From positions 1-56,859 of the forward strand of contig NZ_BMFS01000015.1 of the NCBI RefSeq assembly GCF_014639075.1: 56,859 nt of DNA. Reading direction: 5' to 3'. Of this stretch, positions 46,549-55,140 are shown piece by piece. A model generated the notes under the pieces. The model saw only the letters and a program-made list of their open reading frames with translations. It ran no database searches and was not told the origin of the DNA. The translations under genes and the position numbers were made by a program. Every line of letters starts with the position of its first letter. Within the stretch, counting starts at the first letter, position 1. Source of the DNA: Glycocaulis albus. Its GTDB lineage: Bacteria > Pseudomonadota > Alphaproteobacteria > Caulobacterales > Maricaulaceae.

Positions 46549-46557
46549 TTATCCACA
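46549..46557. promoter_or_regulatory. Consensus DnaA box
   Basis: TTATCCACA on the plus strand is a perfect DnaA 9-mer. It is intergenic, upstream of tRNA-Trp and of the candidate promoter. A single box may be chance; no cluster of further boxes was seen, so this is not an origin. Confidence 0.4.
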
Positions 46558-46637
46558 CCCGGCGTGAGCCGTGCTGACAGGCGGGTTCTGCACCGGGGCC
46601 GCTGTGCCCCTGATGTGCCCCTGAAAGGCACGAAACA

Positions 46638-46675
46638 CCCACAAAAGAAGAAAGGCGGGCACAAGGCCCGCCTTT
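46638..46675 (-). terminator. Terminator of the TonB-dependent receptor gene
   Basis: On the minus strand AAAGGCGGGC-CTTGT-GCCCGCCTTT makes a perfect 10-bp stem, followed by the T-rich TCTTCTTTTG. It starts about 36 bases after the receptor stop. Confidence 0.9.
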
Positions 46676-46711
46676 CCCACTTTGCAGTCTGAAACCAGAC
46701 CGTCTGATCGC

Positions 46712-49684
46712 CTAGAAGCGCGAGCGGACGGAGAGGCTCCACATACGTCCGAGGGCACGATAGACCTGCGGGTCTGTATTGCCCTGACCGCCGATGACAC
46801 CGCCAGCTGTCTGCGTGGCGATCTCGTCGGTGAGGTTCTGAGCACCAACGGTGAGCGAGAGTGCATCGGTGACATCCCAACGGACCGAGAGGTCGATGTA
46901 GTTCACAGCCGGAGTGTCGTCGATGAACGCGTTGCCAATGCCGAACCAGCCATCGCTGAGGCTCGGAGTGTGAACCCACCGCAGCTGGGTGGCAACCGAC
47001 GGCAGAGCGTAGGTCAGCGTCAGCGTGTTGGTGTACTCCGGATAGGCAGAACCGATCTGACCGTAGGTGATGCCACGCAGGTCAGTACCGTTCGAGTTCC
47101 ACTCTTCGAGGTGGTTGTACAGGTTGTTCACACCCAGGGTACCGTCCATGCCGAAGAGCGGCAGGTCCATCTGGAAGTCAACCTGAACGTCCACACCCTT
47201 CGTCTGCAGGAAGCCAGAGTTCTGGCGGCCTGTGTTCACGAAGTCGATCTGGCCGTTGTCGGTCCGGCGCTGGATGCGTTGGCAGTCCGAGCTGGTCAGA
47301 TCGCCCGAAGCGAAGCACGAACCGATGATGGTGCCCGCACCACGCGTCGAGATAACGTCTACGATCTCGATGTCATAGTAGTCGACAGCGAGGTTCAGCG
47401 TGCCGAACGGGATCGGCGGCGAAGACGTGAAGCCGATCGTGAACGTGTCGGCAGTCTCAGGGCCCAGATCCGGCTGGCCGAAGGCAAACGCCTGGACCTG
47501 CGTGTTGTTCTGGTTGAAGCCCGTGATGGCAGCTGCCGGCACACCTTGAGCGATACAGAAGGCCGCGGTGGCCGCCGTACGCGCAGGCGTGTCGTTACAG
47601 GGATCGGTGTAGGCCGGGAAGCCCTGGTCACCATTCTGGAACAGCTCGAAGGCCGACGGAGCGCGGGTAGCGCGGTTGAACATCGTCCGGAACCGGAACC
47701 AGTCAACCGGAGCCCACTCGCCACCAATCTTGAAGGTGTCTACAGTGCCAGCGGTGCTGTAGTCGGACACGCGGTAGCCCAGCTCAAGACCCAGATACTC
47801 GATGAACGGCTGATTGGCCACGAGCGGAACTGCAGCCTCAGCATAGAGTTCGGCGATACGCACCGAACCACCGAGTGACTGAACCGCATTGAAGCCGAAG
47901 ATGTCACCATTACGCTGCGCATCATCAACAACACGGCCAGCGCTGTCTTCACGGTATTCGACACCGGCAGCAACACCGACCGGACCGGCTGGCAGTTGCA
48001 TCAGGTCACCATTCACGAAGAACATGAAGTGGTTACGCTCGGAGAAGTCCAGCGAACGCGTATCGGTACGCAGGAAGCTCACCATGTCAGCGTCGAGGGT
48101 GTTCGGGCCGAAAATGTTCAGCTCGACACACCCCGGGAGAGCGCCCACGGCCGGGCAACCAGACAGACCTTGAGCCAGGGCGGTGCGGTTGATCGAGTTA
48201 CGTGAGTCGTTGATCGCGTCCACTTTGGAGTAGATCGCAGCCGCCTGCCATGACCAGTTGGCATTGAAGTCGCCTTCAAAGCCGACTTGAGCCATCAGCG
48301 AACGGTTGGTGAAGTCCGAAACACGCGTACCAACGCTGTTGAAGCGATAGTTCATCACAAAGTCGGCGGTCGGGTTCGGACGGGTGGCAAGAGCCGCCGC
48401 CAGATCAGCCGGAATAAAGCTGTTCGAAGCGGAAACCGTGAGACCCGTAGCCGGCGTGGCTGCAAGCTCAACCGTGTTGGTGATCTCGCTGTACATGACG
48501 CTGGCGGTCATTTCGACGCCATTGCCCAGCTCATAGCTGCCGAACACAGCAAAGTTGTAACGCTCCGCCGGAATGACGATGTAATTGTCAGGAGCGAAAT
48601 TGTAACGGCGGGACGTACCGGCAGGAATCGCACAAGCCGTACCGCTGGCACCGAAATACGGAACCAGATTACCGTTATCGTCGAACGCCAGGTTGCCCGA
48701 ATTGTAAGGCTGGCCGGGCGTGGCCGGATTACAGTCGAGGTCCGCCGCTGCGAACTGCCCGGGAAGAACTGCTGCCAGACCCTGGAACGGGTTGGTGGCA
48801 TTATTGTTCACCGAGCCCCAAGGCGGAGTAGCCGAACCACCGGAGAAAAGCTGGATGACAGAATTGCCTGCAGCAATCTCCGCGTCACGGCGCGCAATGA
48901 ACGAGGCCGGATCATCTTCGATGAACGAACCCACAACAGCACCGCCCGAAACAATGCCGTAAATGGCCGCCGACGTCCGCGAATAGTCAAACGCAGACTG
49001 GAAGACACCGTCACGTGCATAGTAGCTGCCGTACATGGCGAGATTGCCGCGGCCATTGTCGAAGTTGCCGCCAAGCAGGAAGTCAACGCCATGGCGAGCC
49101 GAGGCCGGACCATCTTCCGCGAACGCATAGGTGTAAGAAACCTCTGCACCCTCGTAATCATCACGCAGGATGAAGTTGGCAACGCCGGAGATGGCGTCCG
49201 AACCGTAAACCGTCGACGCACCACCGGTAACGACTTCGATCCGCTCGATCAGGCCCGTCGGAATGTTGTCCAGCGAAACCGTACCGGTCGTGGACGACGG
49301 GGGCAGGCGGATGCCGTTCACCAGAAGCAGGTTGCGGTTCGTACCGAGACCACGAAGGTCAAGGGTTGCAAAACCGAAGCCGCCAGCATTGTTCGAAGAC
49401 TGGTTGTTGCCCGGAATGACCTGCGGCAGTTCGTTGAGCAGCGATTCGAGCGTGAGCGTCTGGCTCAGCTGGATCGTCTCAATGCCAACCGTGGTAATCG
49501 GGCTAGCCGCCGTGAAGTCCTGACGCTGAATGCGCGAACCGGTGACCTGAATGGTTTCACGCTGCTGCGTGGCACCCTCTTCTTCAGCTTCCTGCGCAAG
49601 AGCAGGAGCCGCTGCGGCGCTGGCCGCAACGAAGCCCGCCAGGACCGAAGTCCGCAGGAGCGCTTCCTTGTTCCACTTTTTCAC
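46712..49684 (-). CDS. TonB-dependent outer-membrane receptor
   Basis: A 990-residue outer-membrane receptor. I choose the GTG at 49682-49684 (AAAGGGG ribosome site) because a clear signal peptide follows (KKWNKEALLRTSVLAGF to PALAQ). The plug domain starts near ETIQVTGSRI and includes VVTGGASTVYGSDAISGVAN; the barrel ends with RMWSLSVRSRF, a terminal Phe as expected. The long Asn/Asp-rich loops resemble receptors for large carbohydrates or peptides, but the substrate cannot be read. It sits between tuf2 and tRNA-Trp-secE with its own terminator. Confidence 0.92.
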   Translation of the reverse strand: MKKWNKEALLRTSVLAGFVAASAAAAPALAQEAEEEGATQQRETIQVTGSRIQRQDFTAASPITTVGIETIQLSQTLTLESLLNELPQVIPGNNQSSNNAGGFGFATLDLRGLGTNRNLLLVNGIRLPPSSTTGTVSLDNIPTGLIERIEVVTGGASTVYGSDAISGVANFILRDDYEGAEVSYTYAFAEDGPASARHGVDFLLGGNFDNGRGNLAMYGSYYARDGVFQSAFDYSRTSAAIYGIVSGGAVVGSFIEDDPASFIARRDAEIAAGNSVIQLFSGGSATPPWGSVNNNATNPFQGLAAVLPGQFAAADLDCNPATPGQPYNSGNLAFDDNGNLVPYFGASGTACAIPAGTSRRYNFAPDNYIVIPAERYNFAVFGSYELGNGVEMTASVMYSEITNTVELAATPATGLTVSASNSFIPADLAAALATRPNPTADFVMNYRFNSVGTRVSDFTNRSLMAQVGFEGDFNANWSWQAAAIYSKVDAINDSRNSINRTALAQGLSGCPAVGALPGCVELNIFGPNTLDADMVSFLRTDTRSLDFSERNHFMFFVNGDLMQLPAGPVGVAAGVEYREDSAGRVVDDAQRNGDIFGFNAVQSLGGSVRIAELYAEAAVPLVANQPFIEYLGLELGYRVSDYSTAGTVDTFKIGGEWAPVDWFRFRTMFNRATRAPSAFELFQNGDQGFPAYTDPCNDTPARTAATAAFCIAQGVPAAAITGFNQNNTQVQAFAFGQPDLGPETADTFTIGFTSSPPIPFGTLNLAVDYYDIEIVDVISTRGAGTIIGSCFASGDLTSSDCQRIQRRTDNGQIDFVNTGRQNSGFLQTKGVDVQVDFQMDLPLFGMDGTLGVNNLYNHLEEWNSNGTDLRGITYGQIGSAYPEYTNTLTLTYALPSVATQLRWVHTPSLSDGWFGIGNAFIDDTPAVNYIDLSVRWDVTDALSLTVGAQNLTDEIATQTAGGVIGGQGNTDPQVYRALGRMWSLSVRSRF

Positions 49685-49811
49685 GATGTTTCCCCTTTGG
49701 TTTAAGGCAGTCGAATCATAACGAGGCCCATGGCCACGAACCCGCAAATGCGGATCAGCGGGCCTTTCACAGCCTCGCTTGGCCTTACCATTGCGGAAAC
49801 TTCATAATGCG

Positions 49812-49823
49812 CCAAGCGCTTGG
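49812..49823. promoter_or_regulatory. Perfect 12-bp palindrome upstream of the receptor (LacI-type operator-like)
   Basis: CCAAGCGCTTGG is an inverted repeat centred on CG, the shape of operators bound by LacI/GalR regulators, which often control TonB-dependent receptors for sugars. It is about 130 bases upstream of the receptor GTG. Another shorter inverted repeat (CCGCAAATGCGG, 49742-49753) lies between. The 317-base gap from 49685 to 50001 contains these and the tuf2 terminator, and no gene. Confidence 0.45.
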
Positions 49824-49907
49824 TGCTGCGCTGACACATGTTCGCCCTCTACCTGTTGCAAAAAGGTCATCAAAGCGGGCGCCAGCCGCCGCAATTTCGC
49901 ATGCCGC

Positions 49908-49945
49908 ACAAAAAGAACCGGCCCGGAGCGCTGCTCCGGGCCGGT
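49908..49945 (-). terminator. Terminator of tuf2
   Basis: On the minus strand ACCGGCCCGGAGC pairs with GCTCCGGGCCGGT around a 3-base loop, a 13-bp perfect stem followed by TCTTTTTG. It lies about 57 bases after the tuf2 stop. Confidence 0.95.
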
Positions 49946-50001
49946 CTGGCATTCGGCTTTGTGGGGATTTGCGATTCGCCGGAGCGAACGCCCAATTTCC
50001 G

Positions 50002-51177
<1,176 letters not shown>

Positions 51178-51209
51178 CGCGCCTTGTCCTCGTCGCAACT
51201 TGCTGGAAA

Positions 51210-51230
51210 GGCAGCGCGTGCAGCGCTGCC
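51210..51230 (-). promoter_or_regulatory. Hairpin in the tuf2 leader
   Basis: GGCAGCGC and GCGCTGCC form an 8-bp stem with a 5-base loop, followed on the minus strand by TTTCC. It is about 33 bases upstream of the tuf2 ATG. It could attenuate or process the tuf2 mRNA. Confidence 0.4.
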
Positions 51231-51248
51231 CGGGTTAACTGACGGGGC

Positions 51249-51277
51249 GGGATAGCGCCCGCCACGGCCTATTGCAA
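51249..51277 (-). promoter_or_regulatory. Promoter for tuf2
   Basis: On the minus strand TTGCAA (51272-51277) and TATCCC (51249-51254) are 17 bases apart. It lies between tRNA-Gly and tuf2, so tuf2 may also be expressed without the tRNAs. Confidence 0.6.
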
Positions 51278-51372
51278 GAGGTTTGCGCGCAAGTGACGGG
51301 CTCTGCCTGCAGCCCTCGCGCTGTTCCGCGGGACCGGTGCCGGGCGGAGGCGCCAGATCACGGTGCGGCGGA

Positions 51373-51446
51373 TGGAGCGGGTGGACGGGATCGAACCGAC
51401 ATATTCAGCTTGGAAGGCTGACATTCTACCATTGAATTACACCCGC
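51373..51446 (-). tRNA. trnG: tRNA-Gly (TCC anticodon)
   Basis: On the minus strand a 74-base cloverleaf begins GCGGGTG and ends CACCCGC-T-CCA. The anticodon loop CTTCCAA holds TCC; the T arm has GGTTCGATCC. CCA is encoded. Confidence 0.97.
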
Positions 51447-51561
51447 GCCGTGCGCGCCGCGCATCCGCAATCCTAGCGGCAGCCCTGACCGATGGCGAGA
51501 CAATTCCCGCACTTTTCCGGTCATGGCCTGTCCAGCCGGAGCCCGCTTCGCGAACAATGGC

Positions 51562-51647
51562 TGGTGGAGGGGGCTGGATTCGAACCAGCGTACGCTTGCG
51601 CGGGCAGATTTACAGTCTGCTGGATTTAACCACTCTCCCACCCCTCC
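51562..51647 (-). tRNA. trnY: tRNA-Tyr (GTA anticodon)
   Basis: An 86-base class II tRNA on the minus strand, GGAGGGG at the 5' end and CCCCTCC-A-CCA at the 3' end. The anticodon loop CTGTAAA has GTA, and the long variable arm CCCGCGCAAGCGTACG is visible. The order tRNA-Tyr, tRNA-Gly, tuf recalls the tufB operon of E. coli. Confidence 0.97.
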
Positions 51648-51708
51648 GGATCGCCAGCTGCCGGGCGGACCGGCCGGGCCTTGCGATTTGGCCTTGTCAG
51701 AAACGCTC

Positions 51709-51737
51709 TTGCGCCAATGCGCCGGGCGTCCTAACGA
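51709..51737 (+). promoter_or_regulatory. Weak promoter candidate for rlmB
   Basis: TTGCGC (51709-51714) and TAACGA (51732-51737) are 17 bases apart, in the 125-base gap between tRNA-Tyr and rlmB. The leader would be about 30 bases. Confidence 0.35.
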
Positions 51738-51772
51738 GGCTGCCTCGTAAAGCCGGGACGCGACTTATACTT

Positions 51773-52621
51773 ATGGCCCCTGACCAGCGCAACACCTCCA
51801 AACGGGCTTTCGCACACACCCGTGCACAGGGCCGCGGACCTGCCCGCCAACGTGGTGACATGCTGCCACCCGGCGAGGGCTGGATATGGGGCCGGCACGC
51901 GGTACTCGCCGCTCTGGCCAACCCCAAACGCACGCCGCTATCGCTGCACGTCACGCGCAACGGCGCGAAGGATCTTGATGGGGCGATGCGCGCACGCATC
52001 GAACCGCAGGTCGAGGAGCCGGGCGATATCAGCGCCCGTCTGCCTGATACGGCCGTCCATCAAGGGTTCGCCCTGAAGGCAAAGGCGCTGACCCCCGAAC
52101 CGGTGCAGGGAGTTCTGGACCCGACGCACGGTCTTCTTGTGGTGCTCGACCAGATCACCGATCCGCACAATGTCGGCGCGATCTTCCGCTCGGCGGCAGC
52201 CTTCGGCGCGCGTGCCATCGTCATGCAGGACCGCAAATCGCCACCGATCTTCGGCACGGTGTGCAAGAGCGCGGTCGGGTGCGCGGAAAAGATCGGCCAT
52301 GTCGAGGTTACCAATATCGCCGACACGCTGAAAGGCTTCCGCGAGGAAGGCCGGTTCGTGATCGGGCTGGCAGGCGAGGCGGAAATCTCGCTGGACGCCG
52401 CCGTGCAGACCGGCGCAGACACGATGGGCCGCACGACAGGGCTCGTCATTGTCCTGGGGTCAGAGGACAAGGGCCTGCGCCCGCGCGTCGCCGATCATTG
52501 CGATGTGCTGGCACGCATACCCATGGGCCCGAAAGCAGAGAGCCTGAACGTCTCCAACGCCGCCGCAGTGGCTCTCTATGAAGCCTCCAGGCACGATCCG
52601 CGGATCAATCCGGAAAGCTAG
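51773..52621 (+). CDS. rlmB: SpoU/TrmH-family 23S rRNA 2'-O-methyltransferase RlmB
   Basis: A 282-residue enzyme starting MAPDQRNTSKR (ATG at 51773); the open frame upstream runs through tRNA-Tyr and is not coding. An N-terminal substrate-binding domain (GWIWGRHAVLAAL) is followed by the SPOUT methyltransferase domain: LVVLDQITDPHNVGAIFRSA (motif 1), GLVIVLGSEDKGL (motif 2) and the closing RIPMGPKAESLNVSNAAAVA (motif 3). RlmB methylates a G in 23S rRNA domain V. No clear ribosome site was seen. Confidence 0.93.
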   Translation: MAPDQRNTSKRAFAHTRAQGRGPARQRGDMLPPGEGWIWGRHAVLAALANPKRTPLSLHVTRNGAKDLDGAMRARIEPQVEEPGDISARLPDTAVHQGFALKAKALTPEPVQGVLDPTHGLLVVLDQITDPHNVGAIFRSAAAFGARAIVMQDRKSPPIFGTVCKSAVGCAEKIGHVEVTNIADTLKGFREEGRFVIGLAGEAEISLDAAVQTGADTMGRTTGLVIVLGSEDKGLRPRVADHCDVLARIPMGPKAESLNVSNAAAVALYEASRHDPRINPES

Positions 52622-52646
52622 CAAGGCACTCGGCTACTGCCCTGCC

Positions 52647-53888
52647 CTACCGCGCCAGCGCGCTGGCAAACGCCTCGGCAGCCTGCGAACCCGCCACCGC
52701 CTCAAGCGCAGCCAGCAATTCCTCCGTCGTGGCCCACCGCTCAGTCATGTAGCGGTGAATGAAGGCGTCAAAGCGCACCTCGCCAATCTGCGCCTCGAGC
52801 TCGGACAGCAGATAAGGTGCCTTGCGATACATCAGCCGATGCGATGGCCGCGAGTCCATCTCCGGTGACCAGACCGGACCGGCATCGCGCCCCGCAGCGT
52901 CAAACATGGACACCATCGCATCATAGGCCTCCTGGCCGTGATGCTCCCGCACGAACCGGGCGGTCACATATTCAGCGAACGCTTCCGACATCCAGTGATG
53001 GGGGGAGTTGAAATTCGCTGTCACGGCCCAGTGATGTGCCATCTCGTGGCACAAGAGGCCATGTGCATCGAGAAGGTCATCAAAACCTGCAGCGTCGAGG
53101 GAAATGAAATTGGGCCGGTAATAACCGGCTTCGTCGCGTGGAGCGATCACGATCCGGACGTTTTCCAGCCCGTCCTCCTGCCCGTAGCGCGCGTTGAGAT
53201 AGGTTGCGCAGTCACTGGCTGCCGTGTCGATCAGCGCAAGCTGAGCCTCGGGCGCGCCCGTGTGGAAGACCGAGAATGCGTCCCGCTCAAGACGCGTGAT
53301 GGCGGGTGCGGCGGCGAAATTCACGTCGATGTGCGGACGGGTAAACTCGATAATGTGGATACCTTCCTCATATACGGCAGGCGGACCAGCGATGACCGTC
53401 CAGTTGCCGCCAAGCTCCACCGACAGCGTGCCGGTCATCATCTGGTCAAAGCTGGCAGACACGGGAAACCAGTAGGCATCGAGCATTAGCTCGATCCATT
53501 CCGGCGACACCTGAGCCATTCCACTGTCATCAAGGTGGGGCGTGCCGGCATAGGAAAAGGCCAGCTCGACGGTATCCCCCGGTTCAATTCCGGTCAGATC
53601 AATCTGGTGGTTTGCGAAAGGCGAGGAATCATCAGCGCTGACAGAGTGACTGCGCACATGCGCGCCACTGACCGAACTGACGTCCAGACCATGCGCCAGC
53701 AGAAATCCGACGCTGTCAGTATTGTCTTCGCCGGCAATGAAGGACAGGTGCCACTCGGCGGAAAGCGAGCCTGTAAGCGGGTCGGGCCCGACATGGCCTT
53801 CGAAATTGGCCTGCCCGTGAACTGGCGGTACGGCGGCAAATGCCGACGGCACCAGAATGATAAATGCCAGTGATAATAACGATTTCAT
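52647..53888 (-). CDS. Secreted M1-like (gluzincin) metallopeptidase
   Basis: A 413-residue protein with a signal peptide (MKSLLSLAFIILVPSAFA). The zinc motif HEMAHHW has H281, E282 and H285, and the third ligand is probably E302 in WMSEAFAEYV, 16 residues after H285. M1 peptidases usually have 18. The N-terminal half is a beta-rich domain like the M1 N-terminal fold. It is much shorter than full aminopeptidases. ATG at 53886-53888 with GGGGG upstream; a TTG two codons earlier is less likely. Substrate unknown. Confidence 0.75.
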   Translation of the reverse strand: MKSLLSLAFIILVPSAFAAVPPVHGQANFEGHVGPDPLTGSLSAEWHLSFIAGEDNTDSVGFLLAHGLDVSSVSGAHVRSHSVSADDSSPFANHQIDLTGIEPGDTVELAFSYAGTPHLDDSGMAQVSPEWIELMLDAYWFPVSASFDQMMTGTLSVELGGNWTVIAGPPAVYEEGIHIIEFTRPHIDVNFAAAPAITRLERDAFSVFHTGAPEAQLALIDTAASDCATYLNARYGQEDGLENVRIVIAPRDEAGYYRPNFISLDAAGFDDLLDAHGLLCHEMAHHWAVTANFNSPHHWMSEAFAEYVTARFVREHHGQEAYDAMVSMFDAAGRDAGPVWSPEMDSRPSHRLMYRKAPYLLSELEAQIGEVRFDAFIHRYMTERWATTEELLAALEAVAGSQAAEAFASALAR

Positions 53889-53954
53889 GCTCAACGCCCC
53901 CGAACCCAGCCTGAATATAATCAGCCGGGTTGTGATTGAGGCAGGCTTGCTCGC

Positions 53955-54596
53955 TCATGACTGAGGCGTGAACTTTTGTTCATGTTGGGCGTCCGTGATC
54001 ATCTCCGCCAGCCAGATGCAATGCAGCCTCGCCTGCTCCCCCAGTGGTTCCGGGAGATCGACATTGCGGCGCGCTGCCTCGCGCGCAACGAACGCCTCTA
54101 GGTCAAGCGCCTCCAGTATGCCGGACTGATCACTGACCGAGTCCGGTCCCCCATCGCCGGACAGGCGGGCCACCCACCGGAAGAGCTGGTAGTAGGCGTC
54201 AGCAGCCTGCATGAACGGATCTGCGCCCTGTGTGGCGAGATACTCGCCAATCGTTCCATCGCTCCCGTAGATGCCTTCGGTCTGCGGATGTGGTGTGAGT
54301 TCGACAAACTTTTCGCCTTCACCGTCGACAATGCGCCCCAGCGGATACAGGCGGCAGACCAAAGGCCTGTCGGCATGCACGGTGCAGCCCTGCTCTCCGA
54401 GAAAGACACACGCTCCGTCAGCCTTCTGACGCAGATAGACATGATCGGTCACATAGCGCTCACGGAAGGCTGCCGCGTCGAGGTCTTGCGCGCGCGCCAG
54501 CCGGGCCAGCTCATAGGGATTGAGCTGAATTTTCTTGTGGTGGCAGCACCGGCTGCACGCGGCGCACCGATAGGAAAACGCCGCCTGGCGGTCCAT
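53955..54596 (-). CDS. YkgJ-type cysteine-cluster protein
   Basis: A 213-residue protein with the YkgJ/UPF0153 zinc- or iron-chelating pattern: CAACSRCC near residue 11, then CVFLGEQGCTVHADRPLVCR and YPLGRI. The cysteines CxxCxxCC and three more match the family; the function of the family is unsettled. Its upstream neighbour ends 20 bases before this ATG (54594-54596); a GTG six codons earlier (54614) is an alternative start. It is probably in an operon with the two flanking minus-strand genes. Confidence 0.8.
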   Translation of the reverse strand: MDRQAAFSYRCAACSRCCHHKKIQLNPYELARLARAQDLDAAAFRERYVTDHVYLRQKADGACVFLGEQGCTVHADRPLVCRLYPLGRIVDGEGEKFVELTPHPQTEGIYGSDGTIGEYLATQGADPFMQAADAYYQLFRWVARLSGDGGPDSVSDQSGILEALDLEAFVAREAARRNVDLPEPLGEQARLHCIWLAEMITDAQHEQKFTPQS

Positions 54597-54616
54597 GCCC
54601 TCGTCAGGCACCACGA

Positions 54617-55021
54617 CTATTGCGGACGGCGCTGACGCCCGTCATCTCGCAGATCGGGCCGTTCAGCCTGCTCACCATCAACCCCGTCAATCTTGATCTG
54701 ACGGGAGGGCTGGTCGGTGATCTTGATCTGCCGCGAGGGCGACTCGATCTTTAACTGGCGCGCCGGGACGTTCTCCAGCTTGTACTGGCGTGAGGGCACG
54801 GCATCGTCAGAATCAGTGGCACCATCACCCAGCTTGTACTGCCGTGAAGGCCGTTGCGGCGGTTCACCAATCTTCAGCTGGCGGGCGGCCGCCTCGCTGC
54901 CGCGCCTGTCGGAGTGCGCCTCTTCGCGCTCGCGCGGCGGATCACTGGCATGCGCGCCGGCCACACCAACCGAGGCGCCCAGAATGGCGGCGAGTGCTAT
55001 GGGATTGAGTTTCGTAGACAT
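54617..55021 (-). CDS. Small secreted protein with six R-Q-x-K repeats (function unknown)
   Basis: A 134-residue protein with a signal peptide (MSTKLNPIALAAILGASVGV to AGAHAS). The mature part is charged. Six short motifs of the form P-[SA]-R-Q-[LYI]-K-[LI] lie at residues 46-51, 59-64, 77-82, 87-92, 96-101 and 106-111, separated by acidic linkers. The last about 20 residues are Arg/Asp-rich. I know no family with this repeat. It is divergent from the aidB-like gene and directly upstream of the YkgJ gene. Confidence 0.75.
   Translation of the reverse strand: MSTKLNPIALAAILGASVGVAGAHASDPPREREEAHSDRRGSEAAARQLKIGEPPQRPSRQYKLGDGATDSDDAVPSRQYKLENVPARQLKIESPSRQIKITDQPSRQIKIDGVDGEQAERPDLRDDGRQRRPQ
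54689..54886 (-). repeat. Six-copy R-Q-x-K motif region
   Basis: The coding region of residues 46-111 holds six imperfect copies of a short motif, on the plus strand variants of ATCTTGATCTGACG, ATCTTTAACTGGCG and AGCTTGTACTGGCG. The units are 28-30 bases apart at the 3' end and further apart upstream, so it is not a uniform tandem array. Confidence 0.7.
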
Positions 55022-55140
55022 GGTTCTGCTTTCGCATGGCTCTGCTACCCTTCAACCCTAACAGCATAACCGGCCCGGGGCCAAATCGGCGGCGGGCGGC
55101 GATTGCCAACGGACCCGCCCGACCGCTAAGACTCCGCCCC

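Noticed and set aside
46541-46560. Possible replication origin at the DnaA box
   Set aside because: Only one 9-mer, no AT-rich unwinding stretch beyond a short run and no dnaA, gyrB or similar genes nearby.
51557-51772. Extended N-terminus of rlmB through tRNA-Tyr
   Set aside because: The frame crosses a tRNA gene on the other strand; the ATG at 51773 gives the normal RlmB length.
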